Origin: Camarhynchus parvulus
Lineage: Eukaryota; Chordata; Aves; Passeriformes; Thraupidae
DNA: 64,000 nt
Direction of reading: 5' to 3'
Assembly: GCF_901933205.1 (NCBI RefSeq)
Contig: NC_044584.1
Location: 12,689,001 to 12,753,000, forward strand
A model generated the notes under the pieces. It was given only the letters and a program-made list of their open reading frames with translations. It ran no database searches and was not told the origin of the DNA. Position 1 is the first letter of the stretch; each line of letters starts with the position of its first letter. Positions 1 through 11,995 of the stretch are shown here, piece by piece. The position numbers were made by a program, and so were the translations under genes.

Positions 1-3000
1 GGCAAAACCCAAGCAAAGAGCACATTATTCTTTTGGGGACTCTTTAAACTCACTGAAAGCTGCACCTGCCAGTGCTTTGGGGCAGATATTCCTGCCTGGC
101 TGAATTTGAATCAAAGAAGAGTTGGGGACAGTGGAGGGACAGAGCCCCTGAGCAGGGACACAGCAGCCAGCTGGCTCCAGCAGGGCCATGGCCCAGGCAG
201 AGCTCAGGCACCAGGAGCTGTTTGCTCCTGAGCCCATGGAAAAACAGGAGACTGGTAACTGCTGCTCTTCCCAGATGCTCAAATTAGGGGGTGTTGAAGG
301 CTGAAGGTCTGATGTGGTAAAGTAAGGCAGGAATATGCACCAAGTTTTTTACTGCCATTAGTCTCAGTACATTAGTGAGCTCAGGATCAGGTAAATTATA
401 GGAATGAACACATGAGAAGAAATATTTTAAGCTTTCAGATTTTTCCTCTCTGTGACTGGCAAAATTAAGCAAATGGAGGAGATGATAAACCTTCTTTTTT
501 CTTTCCTCCCCAATGCTTGGCATGGAACATGATTAATTATTTGCATTTTGTGTGCTGTGTAAACTAGATGTGGAGAGCTCAGGGGTGTTAATACTTAACT
601 CCTTTTACTGGCTCCACTGGCTTTACTGGTGTCCTGATGTCTGAGAAGGCATTTGCTGTAAACTTTGTTCTTATGCCCAATGCCAATTGTATTGATTATA
701 TGCTGTTTAAAAGCTAATTTGGTAATTAAATTTGTCTGCCCTCCACGTCAAAGCCATTGTGTGCAAACAGTTTGTGACTGTGGGGGAGGAAGTGCCTGCC
801 TGGTTGCTGTAATGCACTGCTGCCTCAGCATGTGGAAATTGCTACTTGCCAAACAGAAGTTTTAGTTTATTTTCATGTATATGATGCATTGTGAATCCTA
901 ATGCATGTCTTCTGTCTTCAGTTCCTCAATATTTTCAATAACAATGTATTCTAGTTGTCTGTGCTTTCCCTAAAGATAATTATTAGCAGGAAAACCCAAA
1001 TCCAGGAACTGAACACTGTTCTGAGAGCAAATCTGACCTTTTGTTATTACATAAACAACCCTGGATCATGTTCTGCTTCTGAACCACCTGTTCATGAAAT
1101 CCCCTTTTGCTGAGTGTGGTGGATGTGCTGCTCACACAGAGCCACCCCTGACAGGAGGAGAGTGAGTAGAGCTGGATGTTGGTGATTTCCAGAGGGAAAT
1201 GGATGGAACAGCCAAGCTTCCTGCCTTTCAGCTAAGCACAGGAACACAAAAACCAAATATATAAGTTATAAACAAATGTAAATGTGTAGTGGTCTCTGTC
1301 TTCCTAGTTAGCTGGGCAGGGGTCGTTTGTCAGAGCACAGTGTCCATGCATTGCCTTATTCTGTCTGGGCCATCACAAAACCTGGGGAGTCACCATTCCC
1401 ATTGTGCACTGGAAAGCCCAGGAATGAGAGTATTGAGTATTGCTTAGATGGAAAGTGATGAAAGATCACCTTTGCAGGGCTCTGAGCCTTTCCTGAGTGA
1501 GTGTATAACACAGATGTTATTCAGTTATAGAACTATTAGATACAGTAACCATCTCAGTATGCCAACTTCAAAATGAAGTTAGTGGGGAAAAATGTTGTGT
1601 CGTGAGAGTCATGTACAGTGTCATGGTTTACAGGAAAATTCAAATAGTGCAGATGTTGATGAAGAAAGTCTTTATGCTGTTATGAAAACTGAATTGTAGC
1701 ATGTGAATGTTCAAGTCAGGGTAATTTGAATTGTAACAAATGGAAACACGATTATGTGTCATTATTTCATTGCAAGAAGAGATCAAATACACCATGAGTG
1801 TAGAAGTGTGTATGTGGAAGTAGAAGGAGCTGTACATTAACCAAATGGTTGGATAGAGTATTAGAATTAATGCTTTTCATTTCTTGAAATTTCATTTCAG
1901 ATCTAATCTTGATGGGAAATGATTATTCAGTTTGTAACCTGACAACTTTGCTCTAATAGTGTCTTCAGGATTTTCAGTGTTGAAGTGTGCTATAGAGGGA
2001 TTGTCTCTCTATCTCTTCTGTTAATTACTGACTCTTTAAACATCCAAATGAGACATTTATATTAATAAATGGAGATCACAGTTTCTCATCAATAATTATA
2101 TTTAATTTCTACAAAATTGGGAGCAGTGGAGAAAATGTGTCTCCAGTTATTTTTACACTTCACCAACTGGAATTAGGATTTTACCCAGTTGACTGCAAAG
2201 CAGGAGTTAATACAGTACGTGAAATGATTTGGTGAATTCAGAATCGTAGTTAATAATGCCACTAAACAGGTGTCTTATCTGATTTTAATTGGCAGAAGGT
2301 GCTGAGATATGTTGCACTGTCAAGTCAGAATTAGTTCTCAATTGTCTAATAAGGATCTCCTGATATGGGTATTGTTGAACAGGACCTTTTTGAGGAGCTG
2401 CCTGCCTGAGCACCACATTAAGTGTTGAGGTTATTACCAGAATTAGATTATTATAATGACTAACAAAGAATTAATAACACAAGAAGCTAGCAAAAGTCAC
2501 CAAATTTACCTGGCAGTGAATGCCTTTTTTCATGAGGTATTTAACATAACTGAAGTAAAACTAGAATTATGAATGTCTCCAGAGAGGCATTTACGTGTGA
2601 GATAGATCTATAGATAGATACATGAAATGCCTGATCCTGAGCTTTGCTACACTCCCAAGATGTGCTTATTCTGTTCTCTGATCTCTGGCTGATACAAAAG
2701 TATCTCCAATTGCAGATATGTTATACTATTTTTATCAGAAACTTCTCTCTCTAATTTTATCCTGAAGAATAGGCATTGAGATGGGAAATAAATTTCTTCA
2801 TGTAAACACTCACAACATCAGCCAAGAGAATGCTGCAGTTCCATGTACTGAGTATGTAAAGAAACCCCACAAAATACAGTTTGCATTTGGATACAGGGAG
2901 AGCAAGAAATCAAAGGTATGAATAAACCAGCAGCTGATGAAAAGGACCGGTTATTTTAAGCTATTTTCTATAGATGCACTTCAGGCAGAACTTGACACCA

Positions 3001-6000
3001 AGACAAAATCAATGAAACTGAATCGTTTGCCAAACAAACGCTGGGCAGATCAATCAGGAATGCTTAAAAGCTAAACAATGACCCCGTGGGAAGGAAGAAT
3101 TGATTGCCTCAGCAGGTTGCTTTTTTCTTCAGAATGGGCCAAGGTGAGAATGTAGAAAAGAACTTGAGCATTTAATATGTGGACATTCCACTGCTGAACA
3201 GGGCAGTGCCTGGCAAGCCTCTCTGCCTGGACCCTGCTAAGGCTTCTGTGGCTCAGAAGGAACAGAATGAAGAGCAGAATGTTTTATTAAAGCCAAACAG
3301 GTGTAGCTGGGAAAGGTGTAGGCTTAGATAAATTGTGAACTTAGGGACTTGGGGGAGCAGGGCTGGCAGAGTTACTGCAGCACAGCTACTCCCTGGTTTA
3401 GATTTAGTTATTTTGAATTTGTATTTTAATTTGAGTAAAACAATCAACTAGAGGTGGACCCTAACTCAGCACCCCCAAACTAACCTAGGGACTATTTTTA
3501 CTGAGTGTGACAAATGAGAGGATCTGCAAACCTTGTATGTAATGGCTTATTCTTCCTTCTTTATCCCAAACACTGGGTGGCAAAAAGATTTGTCTCAAAT
3601 CCATCTTCATGTGCATTTGCCAGAAATACAGACAGAATCACGTTAAGGTCTTCATGGTTCTCTGCAAGAGTTTGTGGAATATTTGACCAGTTGAACTGTC
3701 AATACCTTTAGAAATTGTCTTGGTTAGTGCCAGAGACTGTGTAGGTATTGTTCTAACTCTAGGCCAGAACTAAATTATTAAATCTAATAACAAGAGACAG
3801 AACAGAGGGGAGATGACTCTTTCGCTCCTACTTGTTTACCTTGTGTTTTGGGTTGGTCATTTTGGCAAGAAAGCCAGAGCTGAAGCAGGCAAGTGAGATG
3901 GGTGGTTCTCCCATCAGGTTTGGAAAAAGGGAGGATCAAAAGGGGGCTGAAAGACTCTTAAATTCATGACTCTTTTAATACTTGAAAGTTTTTCCCCGTA
4001 GAACATCTGTTTCCATGGAAGTTGATCAATTCAATTTCAGCTCCAGTTTTGTTTTCATGCTGGATGCATGAAGCTGTAATTCCTCAGCTATACATTGATT
4101 TCTGTAAACCTACATTAGATAATGATGTGTCTTAGATTGTCATTATAAAAATTAGCTAAGACGTTTAAGATAAATTAATCTCTAATTTAGTCATTAGATA
4201 TATCATGTTGTGGAGTAGCATCATTTAAATTAACAGAATTACTTGCAATTTCTGTCCTTTGCTCACAGACTTTGGTGTTCATGTAATTACCCTAAATGAC
4301 CTGATTACCTCAGCCCTGCCAGACTGAAATTAATTCATCTCTCTTCATTTTAGGGGAACTGCTTCTGCCCCTTTTGCCCTTTTCCCTCTGAATAGCTTTG
4401 CTCCATTGGGCTGGCACTGATGTCGTTTTGGGGACATGCCAGCAGGAGGAGCTTGTGCATTAAAATGTGCTTTCCATAAAGCAGTCACCAAATTACAGTA
4501 ATTGCACTCCACTGGTGCTCTCTGCTGCAAGGTAAACCCCTTGTACCTGCCAGGGATCCCCGTGTGCCCCAGACAGCCAAAGCTCTGTCAGCAGTGGCCA
4601 CTGTGCTGGGGAATTAACCTACTTTAGATTGAGCAAAGCCCCATGAGGTGAATGTTCCATTTTATTCCTTATATGTTTGATATTTAGATTATTTTACATT
4701 TACATGTTCTGAAAAATACATATCTTAAAACAAAATCACAACCCTCTGAAGTCAATGTCACATGCTCTCTTTTACAAGAATTACAGTATCAACACTATTG
4801 CTCAGTTTTATAAATAGTATAAAAATTATGAGTAATAATATTCATGTTACTAAAAGAAATCCATGGTAATGAGCACAGCTGAAATTGGATTCACATGATC
4901 AGAATTCTCTACAGCAACTTAGATAGCATTGCTGAGTTTCAGAGTAAGAAACTGAAGAGCCACAGTTGGAAGTCCAATTATCCTTGGCTACCAAGAATTA
5001 ATAACATAGGCTAAATTAATTTTTAGACTTTTTATTTTAGTGACAAGGAAAATAAGGAATTAAAGATCTAACATGTTAATCTGGTTATTGAAGAAGAGGA
5101 GGAGGAGGTATGCCACAGGTATTTTATGCATTTTTTCAGACAAAGAACTTCTTTGTTACCTTGAAAGACTAAATACTATTATAGGAATGTGGTGAATCTT
5201 GCTTTAGGAAAATCCTTTATTATTTTAACTAAAGCTATTTGAGAGTTTTCTGCTCAGGAATTTAGACCAGTTAAATACTCTGCCATTTAGAAACCCCACA
5301 AAACTTCATTTTCTGCTGCTTAGCATCTGAACTGAACATAACTTTTCCATACTGTATTTTTCTCTTCCCTTTGTGGGGGCAGCTGTGTGTGCACTGTAGT
5401 TCTGAAGCCAGTGGCAGGGCAGGACAGCTGCCCTTCCCTTGCAGAAGTGCTCTGCTGCCTGCAAGTGAATTTTCCAGTCAATCCCAGGACTTGTTAAAGG
5501 CTTTTGCTTTGCTGACATCTCTCCCATGTGGTGCTCCAAACGCCCCAGTGGGGCCTGAGTGTGCCTGTGGCTCTGGCAGGAGGGATTGACCTGTGTGTGA
5601 GAAAGGTCACTCTACAGCAAAAGAAACTGCACAGAGAACTTTGGGGATTGTTTTAAAATATGTCTGTGTTTGTTTAATATGGCTGGAAGTGCAGATGAGC
5701 AATTTCTCCTTTCTGGACTTGTTATCGCAGTCTGAAGATAGATATTATGAAGTTGGGGTTTTTCACTTAGGAAAATAAGCTTGGCTTTGTATGCTGTGTA
5801 ATTTTATTGCTTAGTTGAGTTGCTAGATGCAAAACTTAGTTTTATTTATTGATCTGTGTGTAAGTAGTTTAATTAAAAACCATGTGGAGTCCTGTAAAAG
5901 AATGGCAAAAGTACAATGCTATCCCTTTATACTGTAGTTTTCCGAGGAGTCTATAGCCTGAATATCACCTAGGTAAGCTGGAATTTTCTGTTACTGCTTG

Positions 6001-6516
6001 TTTTTGAACTTAATGTACTTCTTCTCAGAGTCTTTTGCAAAAGGCTCATTCATGTAAGACTGTAGTCTGTTGTGGGTCAGGAGAGACTGAAGAATTCAGG
6101 GATGTATTACCAATGTACTTCATCATGTAATGATACATCCATCCATGATTAGAGGATTGTTAATTGAGCATCATCCAAGCTCGTCTATTTTGCTTGTACT
6201 TTTATCACTTCAAAATGCTTTTCCCACCATTTCTGATCTGCAACTCATAGAGATCCGCTTTTATCCTGTAACTTGCAATCTTCCATAAAGTATTGAAAGT
6301 TCTACTAGTTCTCATTTCTGAAAGAGCCCATTCTGTAATTCACACTTGAGACACCAGTAGAAAGAATGCAGTTCCGTGGTGTTGAAGATGTGTGCTGTAC
6401 TTCGCAGTCATGTGCCAGGCTCTCATAACATCTGCTTTTTTCATGTTGGAAGTAGCTACACAACAATTTGATAGAACATAAATGAACTGTTCTGTGTTTA
6501 TTTTTTGTCTCCCTAG
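1..6516 (+). other. SNX29: probable last intron of SNX29 (3' part)
   Basis: I see no convincing coding exon here. Open frames are short, lack family resemblance and do not sit between good splice sites. I looked for a preceding PX-domain exon and found none, so the upstream exons must lie outside the window. The stretch is AT-rich, with a few GC-richer patches (about 60-280, 4340-4620, 5380-5590) that I cannot assign. Intron identity is inferred from the terminal exon that follows. Confidence 0.5.
2598..2618. repeat. short GATA/TAGA microsatellite
   Basis: A short imperfect run of GATA units, interrupted by a CTAT, lies in the presumed SNX29 intron. It is too short to imply any function. Confidence 0.6.
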
Positions 6517-6646
6517 TGATATCCCAGCCTCTGGAGAAGCAGTGAGCAAAAGCAATCGCTCCAGAGTGAGCACGCGCTTCCCCAAACTGTCCCGCGGCCA
6601 CCCCCGGGAGCCCCGGAGCCTGGAGCCTCAGAGCGGGGACCTCTGA
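6517..6646 (+). CDS. SNX29: SNX29 terminal coding exon (C-terminal tail)
   Basis: SNX29 is a sorting nexin with an N-terminal RUN domain, coiled coil and C-terminal PX phosphoinositide-binding domain, implicated in endosomal trafficking. Only the tail after the PX domain is here. A pyrimidine-rich acceptor ending TGTCTCCCTAG precedes T|GAT. One base completes a split codon, then 42 sense codons run to TGA at 6644-6646. The tail is basic and Ser/Arg-rich, containing SRVSTRFPKLSRGHPRE and ending EPQSGDL, which matches my memory of the vertebrate SNX29 C-terminus. GC content and CpG jump sharply against the AT-rich flanks. CPPED1 lies downstream in convergent orientation, the expected neighbour. 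Another + frame is also open here, running to about 6734, and so is the - strand (6305-6658), so frame choice rests on the remembered tail and synteny. No alignment was run. Confidence 0.72.
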
Positions 6647-7123
6647 CCCTGCCTGCACTTGGCACCATGGGCAGCACGTACTGTCAGTTCTTCTGTCATT
6701 CCTTCCTAGCCTATATTTATAATTTAAGCTCCTGAAGAGACTACAGCTGCATCAACTTAAATCCTGAAAAGAGACATTCATTACCAAGGGTCATATCCTG
6801 ATTAACTACTTTGGAAGGCAGCAATCACTTTCTCAAAGAATACGAGGGCTCTTCACGAGAGCTCAGCAAACTGCTCGGCGTTCCCTTTGTTTTGTAAAGC
6901 TGCACTGCACAAATTCTCCTTTGTTCCTCTGAAGTCCTTCTGTCACAATGAATTCCTTGTTTGTATTATGTTGTCCCTTTTCCATGTACAGTTTTCTGTT
7001 CCAGAGAGACGTGGGCTTCATGTCAAGACAATTTTTTTTCTCCTTAGAAGAACCTTTATGATTATCACTACTTAATATGTCAGAAGGATGTGCTTAAAAG
7101 AACCTCACTAACTTATTACCTTT

Positions 7124-7131
7124 TGTAAATA
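7124..7131 (+). promoter_or_regulatory. Pumilio-type motif TGTAAATA
   Basis: This is an exact TGTANATA match in the presumed SNX29 3' UTR. A single 8-mer occurs often by chance, so it is only a candidate PUM1/PUM2 binding site. Confidence 0.25.
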
Positions 7132-9731
7132 GAAAGACCTGGGTTGTTTTGGGTTTTTTTTTATTGTCAACCTCTGACACAAAAGTTTTTAAAAAACTTC
7201 ACCATGTAGATGATGAGAAAAACATTACAGGTGGAAAAATAGCTTTTGTACATTTCTAGATAGATAGTCTCAATAGCATTCATCTGAGGGAAGTAATTCT
7301 TTAAAATCAGAGAATGTAATTATTTTTAGTGAAATTTCAGTCTTGCTGTAAGGCAGGTGCAATATTATTCATTTCTACAAACCACCATAAGGATACACAA
7401 AATTAATGTGGTACAAAACAGTGCTTTTAACTCTTGGATTATATTTTGTTATTAATTTGTGGTTTAAGTTACAGAATAGTCCATCATTAACAGGGCAGGG
7501 TGGAATTCTTAATCTGATTTTGTAATACCCTTCACATGGTGATACTTAAAAATTGCCTGTAATGGAAGTGCCTGTTACCCATCACCTCTTACTGAAAAGT
7601 AATTTGTAATGCTACTACTGTAAGAGTAACTAAAACATTGACAAGGATTGTTACAAGTGATGGAAGTCCTGACATGGATTAACTGGAATCCAGTTCAGCA
7701 TCCATTAGCTGCACTGCCATAGGCAGTTAATTATGTTTTAGCTATCTTCTTCTCTTCGTTAAGTTTAAGCAGTGTATGCTCAAATTTTCTATTAATTGTG
7801 TTCTAGTTTTCCTTTATGTAAGAACATCATTCCTCTCAGAAGTTTTTTGGATAACATTACTTAAATCGATGTATCTTGTCATTTTACTATCCATTCATTA
7901 TATTAAATTTTCACATCTTATATTATTCTCCAGGAAAAAAAACAAGCTGATGATTAATAACAGATTTTGTACCTCGGTGCTTTACTAAAGTTCCAGGGAA
8001 CTGGAACTTGTGTTCTGCAGTGCTGTGAGCAGTGAGTGCTGTTCGGGCAGGTCAGTGCTCAGTTTCCAGTGGCACCTCTCAGGTGAGAAAGGCTTTGTTA
8101 CCCACAGGGAGTGGCAGCAGCGCTGCCTGAGCAGGAGCCCCACGTGCTGGGTTCCCAGCACTGAAATGTGGAACTTCCAGATTGCACTCAACAGCAAAAT
8201 GTGGCAGAGAGGAGTGGGATTCACTCTCCAGGTCAGAAATTTCAGTAGGTGAAATACCACTAAGTAAAACCACATCACAGAAATGAAACAATATTTCCTA
8301 GTCAGTAAGAGATGTCAGGTACCACACAAAGAGAAAAGCCCAAAGGCCAGTCTGGGAGCTCACTGCTGTGTGTTCATTAAGAAATTAATTACTGTGTTGG
8401 TGTTTTGAGCTAGTTACAGTGGGACACTCACTTAAGAAGAAAGGGAAGTGAGTAGACTGGCAGTTAAGTAGCTTCTCCAAACTCTTCAGCCTGATGCAGT
8501 GCTGATGATTTAACTTGTCTTTGTTGGAAAGAGAAGTAGCTGTAATGATGGTCCCACTTTGAAATAATTTTAACTCATTTTTCTGAAGGTGGAGACTTGG
8601 TTAGTAGAAATATGGCACATGAATTGCAAGTAAATTTGAAAGAAAACACTGTGTGGAAACCTTTGTGGTGTATCTGTTACATGAAAGCTGTATTCATTTT
8701 CAAGAAATAATTCACAGATTCAAGTACTTATTCAGCAAACTGCAAATGGTAAGAAATTTCATTTACTGCGGACTGAATTTCTTTTTAGTTGTTTAAAAGG
8801 ACTTTTTTGTATCTGCATTTGGCTCTTAAAATTATTTCATTCCTGATTATCTTTCTTCTTGTAATTTTTAAAGTATGTATGTAGATCACATAAAGATCCT
8901 AAACTTGTTTACCATGTACAAATTGCTCTTTGTTAACTTTAGCTGAATTGTGTATCAGCTGCTAAGATGACAGTCTGCAAACAATGTTCACTTGGTGATA
9001 CGAGATACCATCATGGGTGCATTATTAATCCTTTCAAAAGCTCTGCTAAAATCCCAGGAAATAATCAAATGAAAGCCTTTCTTCACAAGCTGGCATTCCC
9101 ACTTTATACCCCTGGTTATGTAGAAGACTGCAGTGGTACCTGCATGAATGTCAGTAGGTGTCTACTGACAGGAATGCCCCAATTTTTACCACCTCAAGAC
9201 ATTCTGAAAGGCTCTATCTTAGAATCCTGTATATCTGTTACAAATCCCACTTCTGTTCATTCACCAGAACCAGCAAAACCTCTTGAAGAAAGTTGACCAG
9301 TTGGTATTAAGAACCCCAAGTAAATACATTATTCATCTGAAATCCCTGTAACAACGAATCTGCCAGTGAAATGATTTTATCAGCTTATTCTGTTCACCCA
9401 ATTCCATCCAGTTACAATTTTTGTGCAGCTCTAAACTTCCTTTGGCTGACTCACAGCTCTTCAACCCCTGTCTGTGCTCAGTGGGCGGCTCACAATGAGC
9501 TGCTGGGTTCATTACTAATTAATTATTAATTGATTCATTACTGACCCTTCCTGCTGGCACCAGTGGCCAGTGCTGTGATCCCAGGCTGGGCAGGCTTGGG
9601 ACAGGCGGGGCCCTGGAGCTGTTCCTGGCTGGTAGAGCCAGCCTAGAGCAATTTGTGGTCTTGTTAGCATTTCATTCCTGCTTTGTCTTTAGATCAGGGC
9701 TTCTCCTCTGCATCGTTTAGTGACTGTTCAA

Positions 9732-9737
9732 AATAAA
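9732..9737 (+). terminator. SNX29: candidate proximal poly(A) signal AATAAA
   Basis: This is the first canonical AATAAA I found after the SNX29 stop, about 3.1 kb downstream of it. It is followed by modest T-rich sequence, so it may be a proximal polyadenylation site. Confidence 0.3.
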
Positions 9738-9972
9738 CTGTAAAAAAGTGGCACAATTTCTACTGCAATGCTGCTGTCCAGTCACCTCCACCATGAACCC
9801 TTCCCTAAGAAATGCAGAGCAGGCAGAGCTCTTCCAGCTTTTGCAGATGTCTTCATCAGTATTCACAGACTGACTGTGGTTTTTCAGAATCTCATTTATT
9901 TAGAGATTCTCTCATTCATTATAGAGAATGCAATGTGTCGACTTGGCTTTTGCAAATTAAATCAAAGTTCTC

Positions 9973-9998
9973 AATAATAATAATAATAATAGTAATAA
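9973..9998. repeat. (AAT)n microsatellite
   Basis: About eight AAT/ATA-phase trinucleotide units, with one interruption (AGT). It lies in the candidate SNX29 3' UTR. Confidence 0.8.
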
Positions 9999-11864
9999 AT
10001 CTCCAAGGTTCATATGAGGCAGGATATTGACGTAGTTATAAAGGCTTAAATTGATATGTCCATTAAGTCACATATTCTTAGGAAGATAATAATTTCAAAG
10101 CCAGTCTTTTTAATGGAATATATTGTTGATGTGATAGTTGTAATCAAATTATGCTACCTTACAGAATCTACTGCAAGTCATAAACCATTGTGATGGAGTT
10201 AATACAAGCATTTAGAGAAAGAACAGAGTGGTATTAGTGACCTATTGCTAAGGTGGGGTGTTTCTTTGTAACAGTCGTGTTTTATTGTACAGAATAATGG
10301 CTACATGGTAGCTGTCAAATTAATTAATACAAACCCTCTAACAATGGGGTTGACTAGTTCAGAGCAGCAAGCTAATAATAAATGAGACTTGGTGAATCCC
10401 CAGTGAACTAATGATGCTTCTGCCAGGACATATTAATGATTAAGAATCTGGTATTTTGTTACCAGAATCAGTAATTGGTGCTTTCTGATATTGATGTCAT
10501 TATTTTTTTCCTTCAAAGAATGTAGGGATCTCAGATCTGCTAGAAGTTTCGTGCTATTTCAAAGGTTCAAACCCCCCAACCCAAAACATTTTTCATCCAA
10601 TGTCTTGGCATTCTGGGAACAGATAATAAATACCTGTGGATAGAAATACAGTTACCTGCTTGAAATGACAGTGAGAAACCTGTGGAACAGCTGTTTAAAA
10701 GGAAAAACCCACTTTTTGACCAAATCCTGCTGCTATACACCCTTGCAAATCTTAGAACCAGCCTTGGGCTCTTCCAGCTGGAACTCTGGGATATATGAAA
10801 AGAAACCTGTTCCACACACAAACACATTTTTCTCCTTGGAAACAACAGTAATGCTTCTGAATTGGATCTTGAGTCATTTCTGGAAAAGTGATTAAACAAT
10901 TCAAGAAAGTAAAGGATTTCCCTCCTTCATTTTCTATAGGTTAGGGGATTTCAGTCAGTACCCTGCATCACATGGAATATTAACTTGATTATTATTTTGG
11001 AAGTTTGGTAGTTTCACAGCATTCTGTATTCAAAGAAACACTTTACTATAGGAAAATATCAATATGAAATACAAAATGCATTTTAAAATATTGATTAACC
11101 TGCTTGTGTTTCACATTTTGAATGGAAGATAAACCACTTGTTCTACAGTGGTGTGACACTGTATATTTCAATTTATTTCTCACTCTACACTAACTGTATT
11201 TTATGATCCAGTTATAGAGAACTTAGATTATTTATAAATTCCTTCTACAAAAATTATGAGAGCATAGTTCTAATCAATATTGATGGCTTAGTTTTTCATT
11301 CATAATGGCATGAATTTATTCTAGACAACAGCACTGAAACTGTTTAGAAAGGAATGACTTTTCCAAATTTACAAATTTCTGCAAATAACCGGACTTAAAA
11401 AAAAAATCCTGTTTTTTATCACATCAAAACAGAATTTATTGCACTTCCCTGTAGGGGAATGAATTCTTTTAACAAGATTTCAGAAACCATCCCCATGCCA
11501 TGACAGTAGTTAAACTGTGAGAAGTGGGTTTTTTGAGTGTTAATCATTTAAGACACTAAACATTATAAAAATGTAAGTGTGGTTGAAAATACAGTTCTGA
11601 AAGGCTGTGCTTTACCTTCTTAGTTAACACTGAGATGAAGAACTCAGTGTCTTGAAGTTGGGACCAAACCTGTTGGCAACTGAAGAAGCTGAATTTCCTT
11701 CTTGACCTAGGGGAGGTATTTTTTTTGTTGTTGTTACTATTAAACTGTAGAAAAGATATTATTAATTAAGCATATATATGTACAATATTCACATAAGTAT
11801 TAAGAAACTAATATTATTTTAACTTGCTATGCTAATGTTTACATATAGAATTTTTAAGCAAATG

Positions 11865-11872
11865 TGTATATA
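11865..11872 (+). promoter_or_regulatory. Pumilio-type motif TGTATATA
   Basis: This exact TGTANATA motif sits in a TA-repeat run about 100 bases before the distal poly(A) signal. It could be a by-product of the simple repeat. Confidence 0.25.
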
Positions 11873-11970
11873 TATAACATTTTCTAAATACTTTCTTGTT
11901 TTTTTTTTTTTAATATCCTGTGGTAATTTTATTGTAACCAGGTAAAAATATGCTACTTTACCAAGAAGAA

Positions 11971-11976
11971 AATAAA
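11971..11976 (+). terminator. SNX29: candidate distal poly(A) signal AATAAA
   Basis: AATAAA within an A-rich run. The upstream side has a T12-type run and other U-rich sequence, and the downstream side is T/GT-rich (around 11984-12015). This is the best-looking 3' end in the region for the + strand transcript. Confidence 0.4.
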
Positions 11977-11995
11977 AAATAACATCTTTTCTTTG

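Larger units (their letters stand above)
6647..11995 (+). other. SNX29: candidate SNX29 3' UTR (extent uncertain)
   Basis: This is sequence after the SNX29 stop with no exon-like coding content. It becomes increasingly AU-rich and contains Pumilio-type motifs (7124-7131, 11865-11872). The first good AATAAA is at 9732, and a stronger candidate in U/GU-rich context is at 11971. I see no transposon in it. The 3' UTR could end at either signal or elsewhere. The 109-codon open frame at 8967-9296 shows no recognisable domain and is treated as chance. Confidence 0.4.

Noticed and set aside
6305..6658. 117-codon open frame on - strand across the SNX29 exon
   Set aside because: It is the antisense shadow of the GC-rich terminal exon, continuing into intron sequence. 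The + frame has the acceptor and the recognisable tail.
8967..9296. 109-codon open frame on + strand
   Set aside because: No recognised domain, no splice-site context, and it lies in the likely SNX29 3' UTR. The length is within chance for 64 kb of six-frame sequence.
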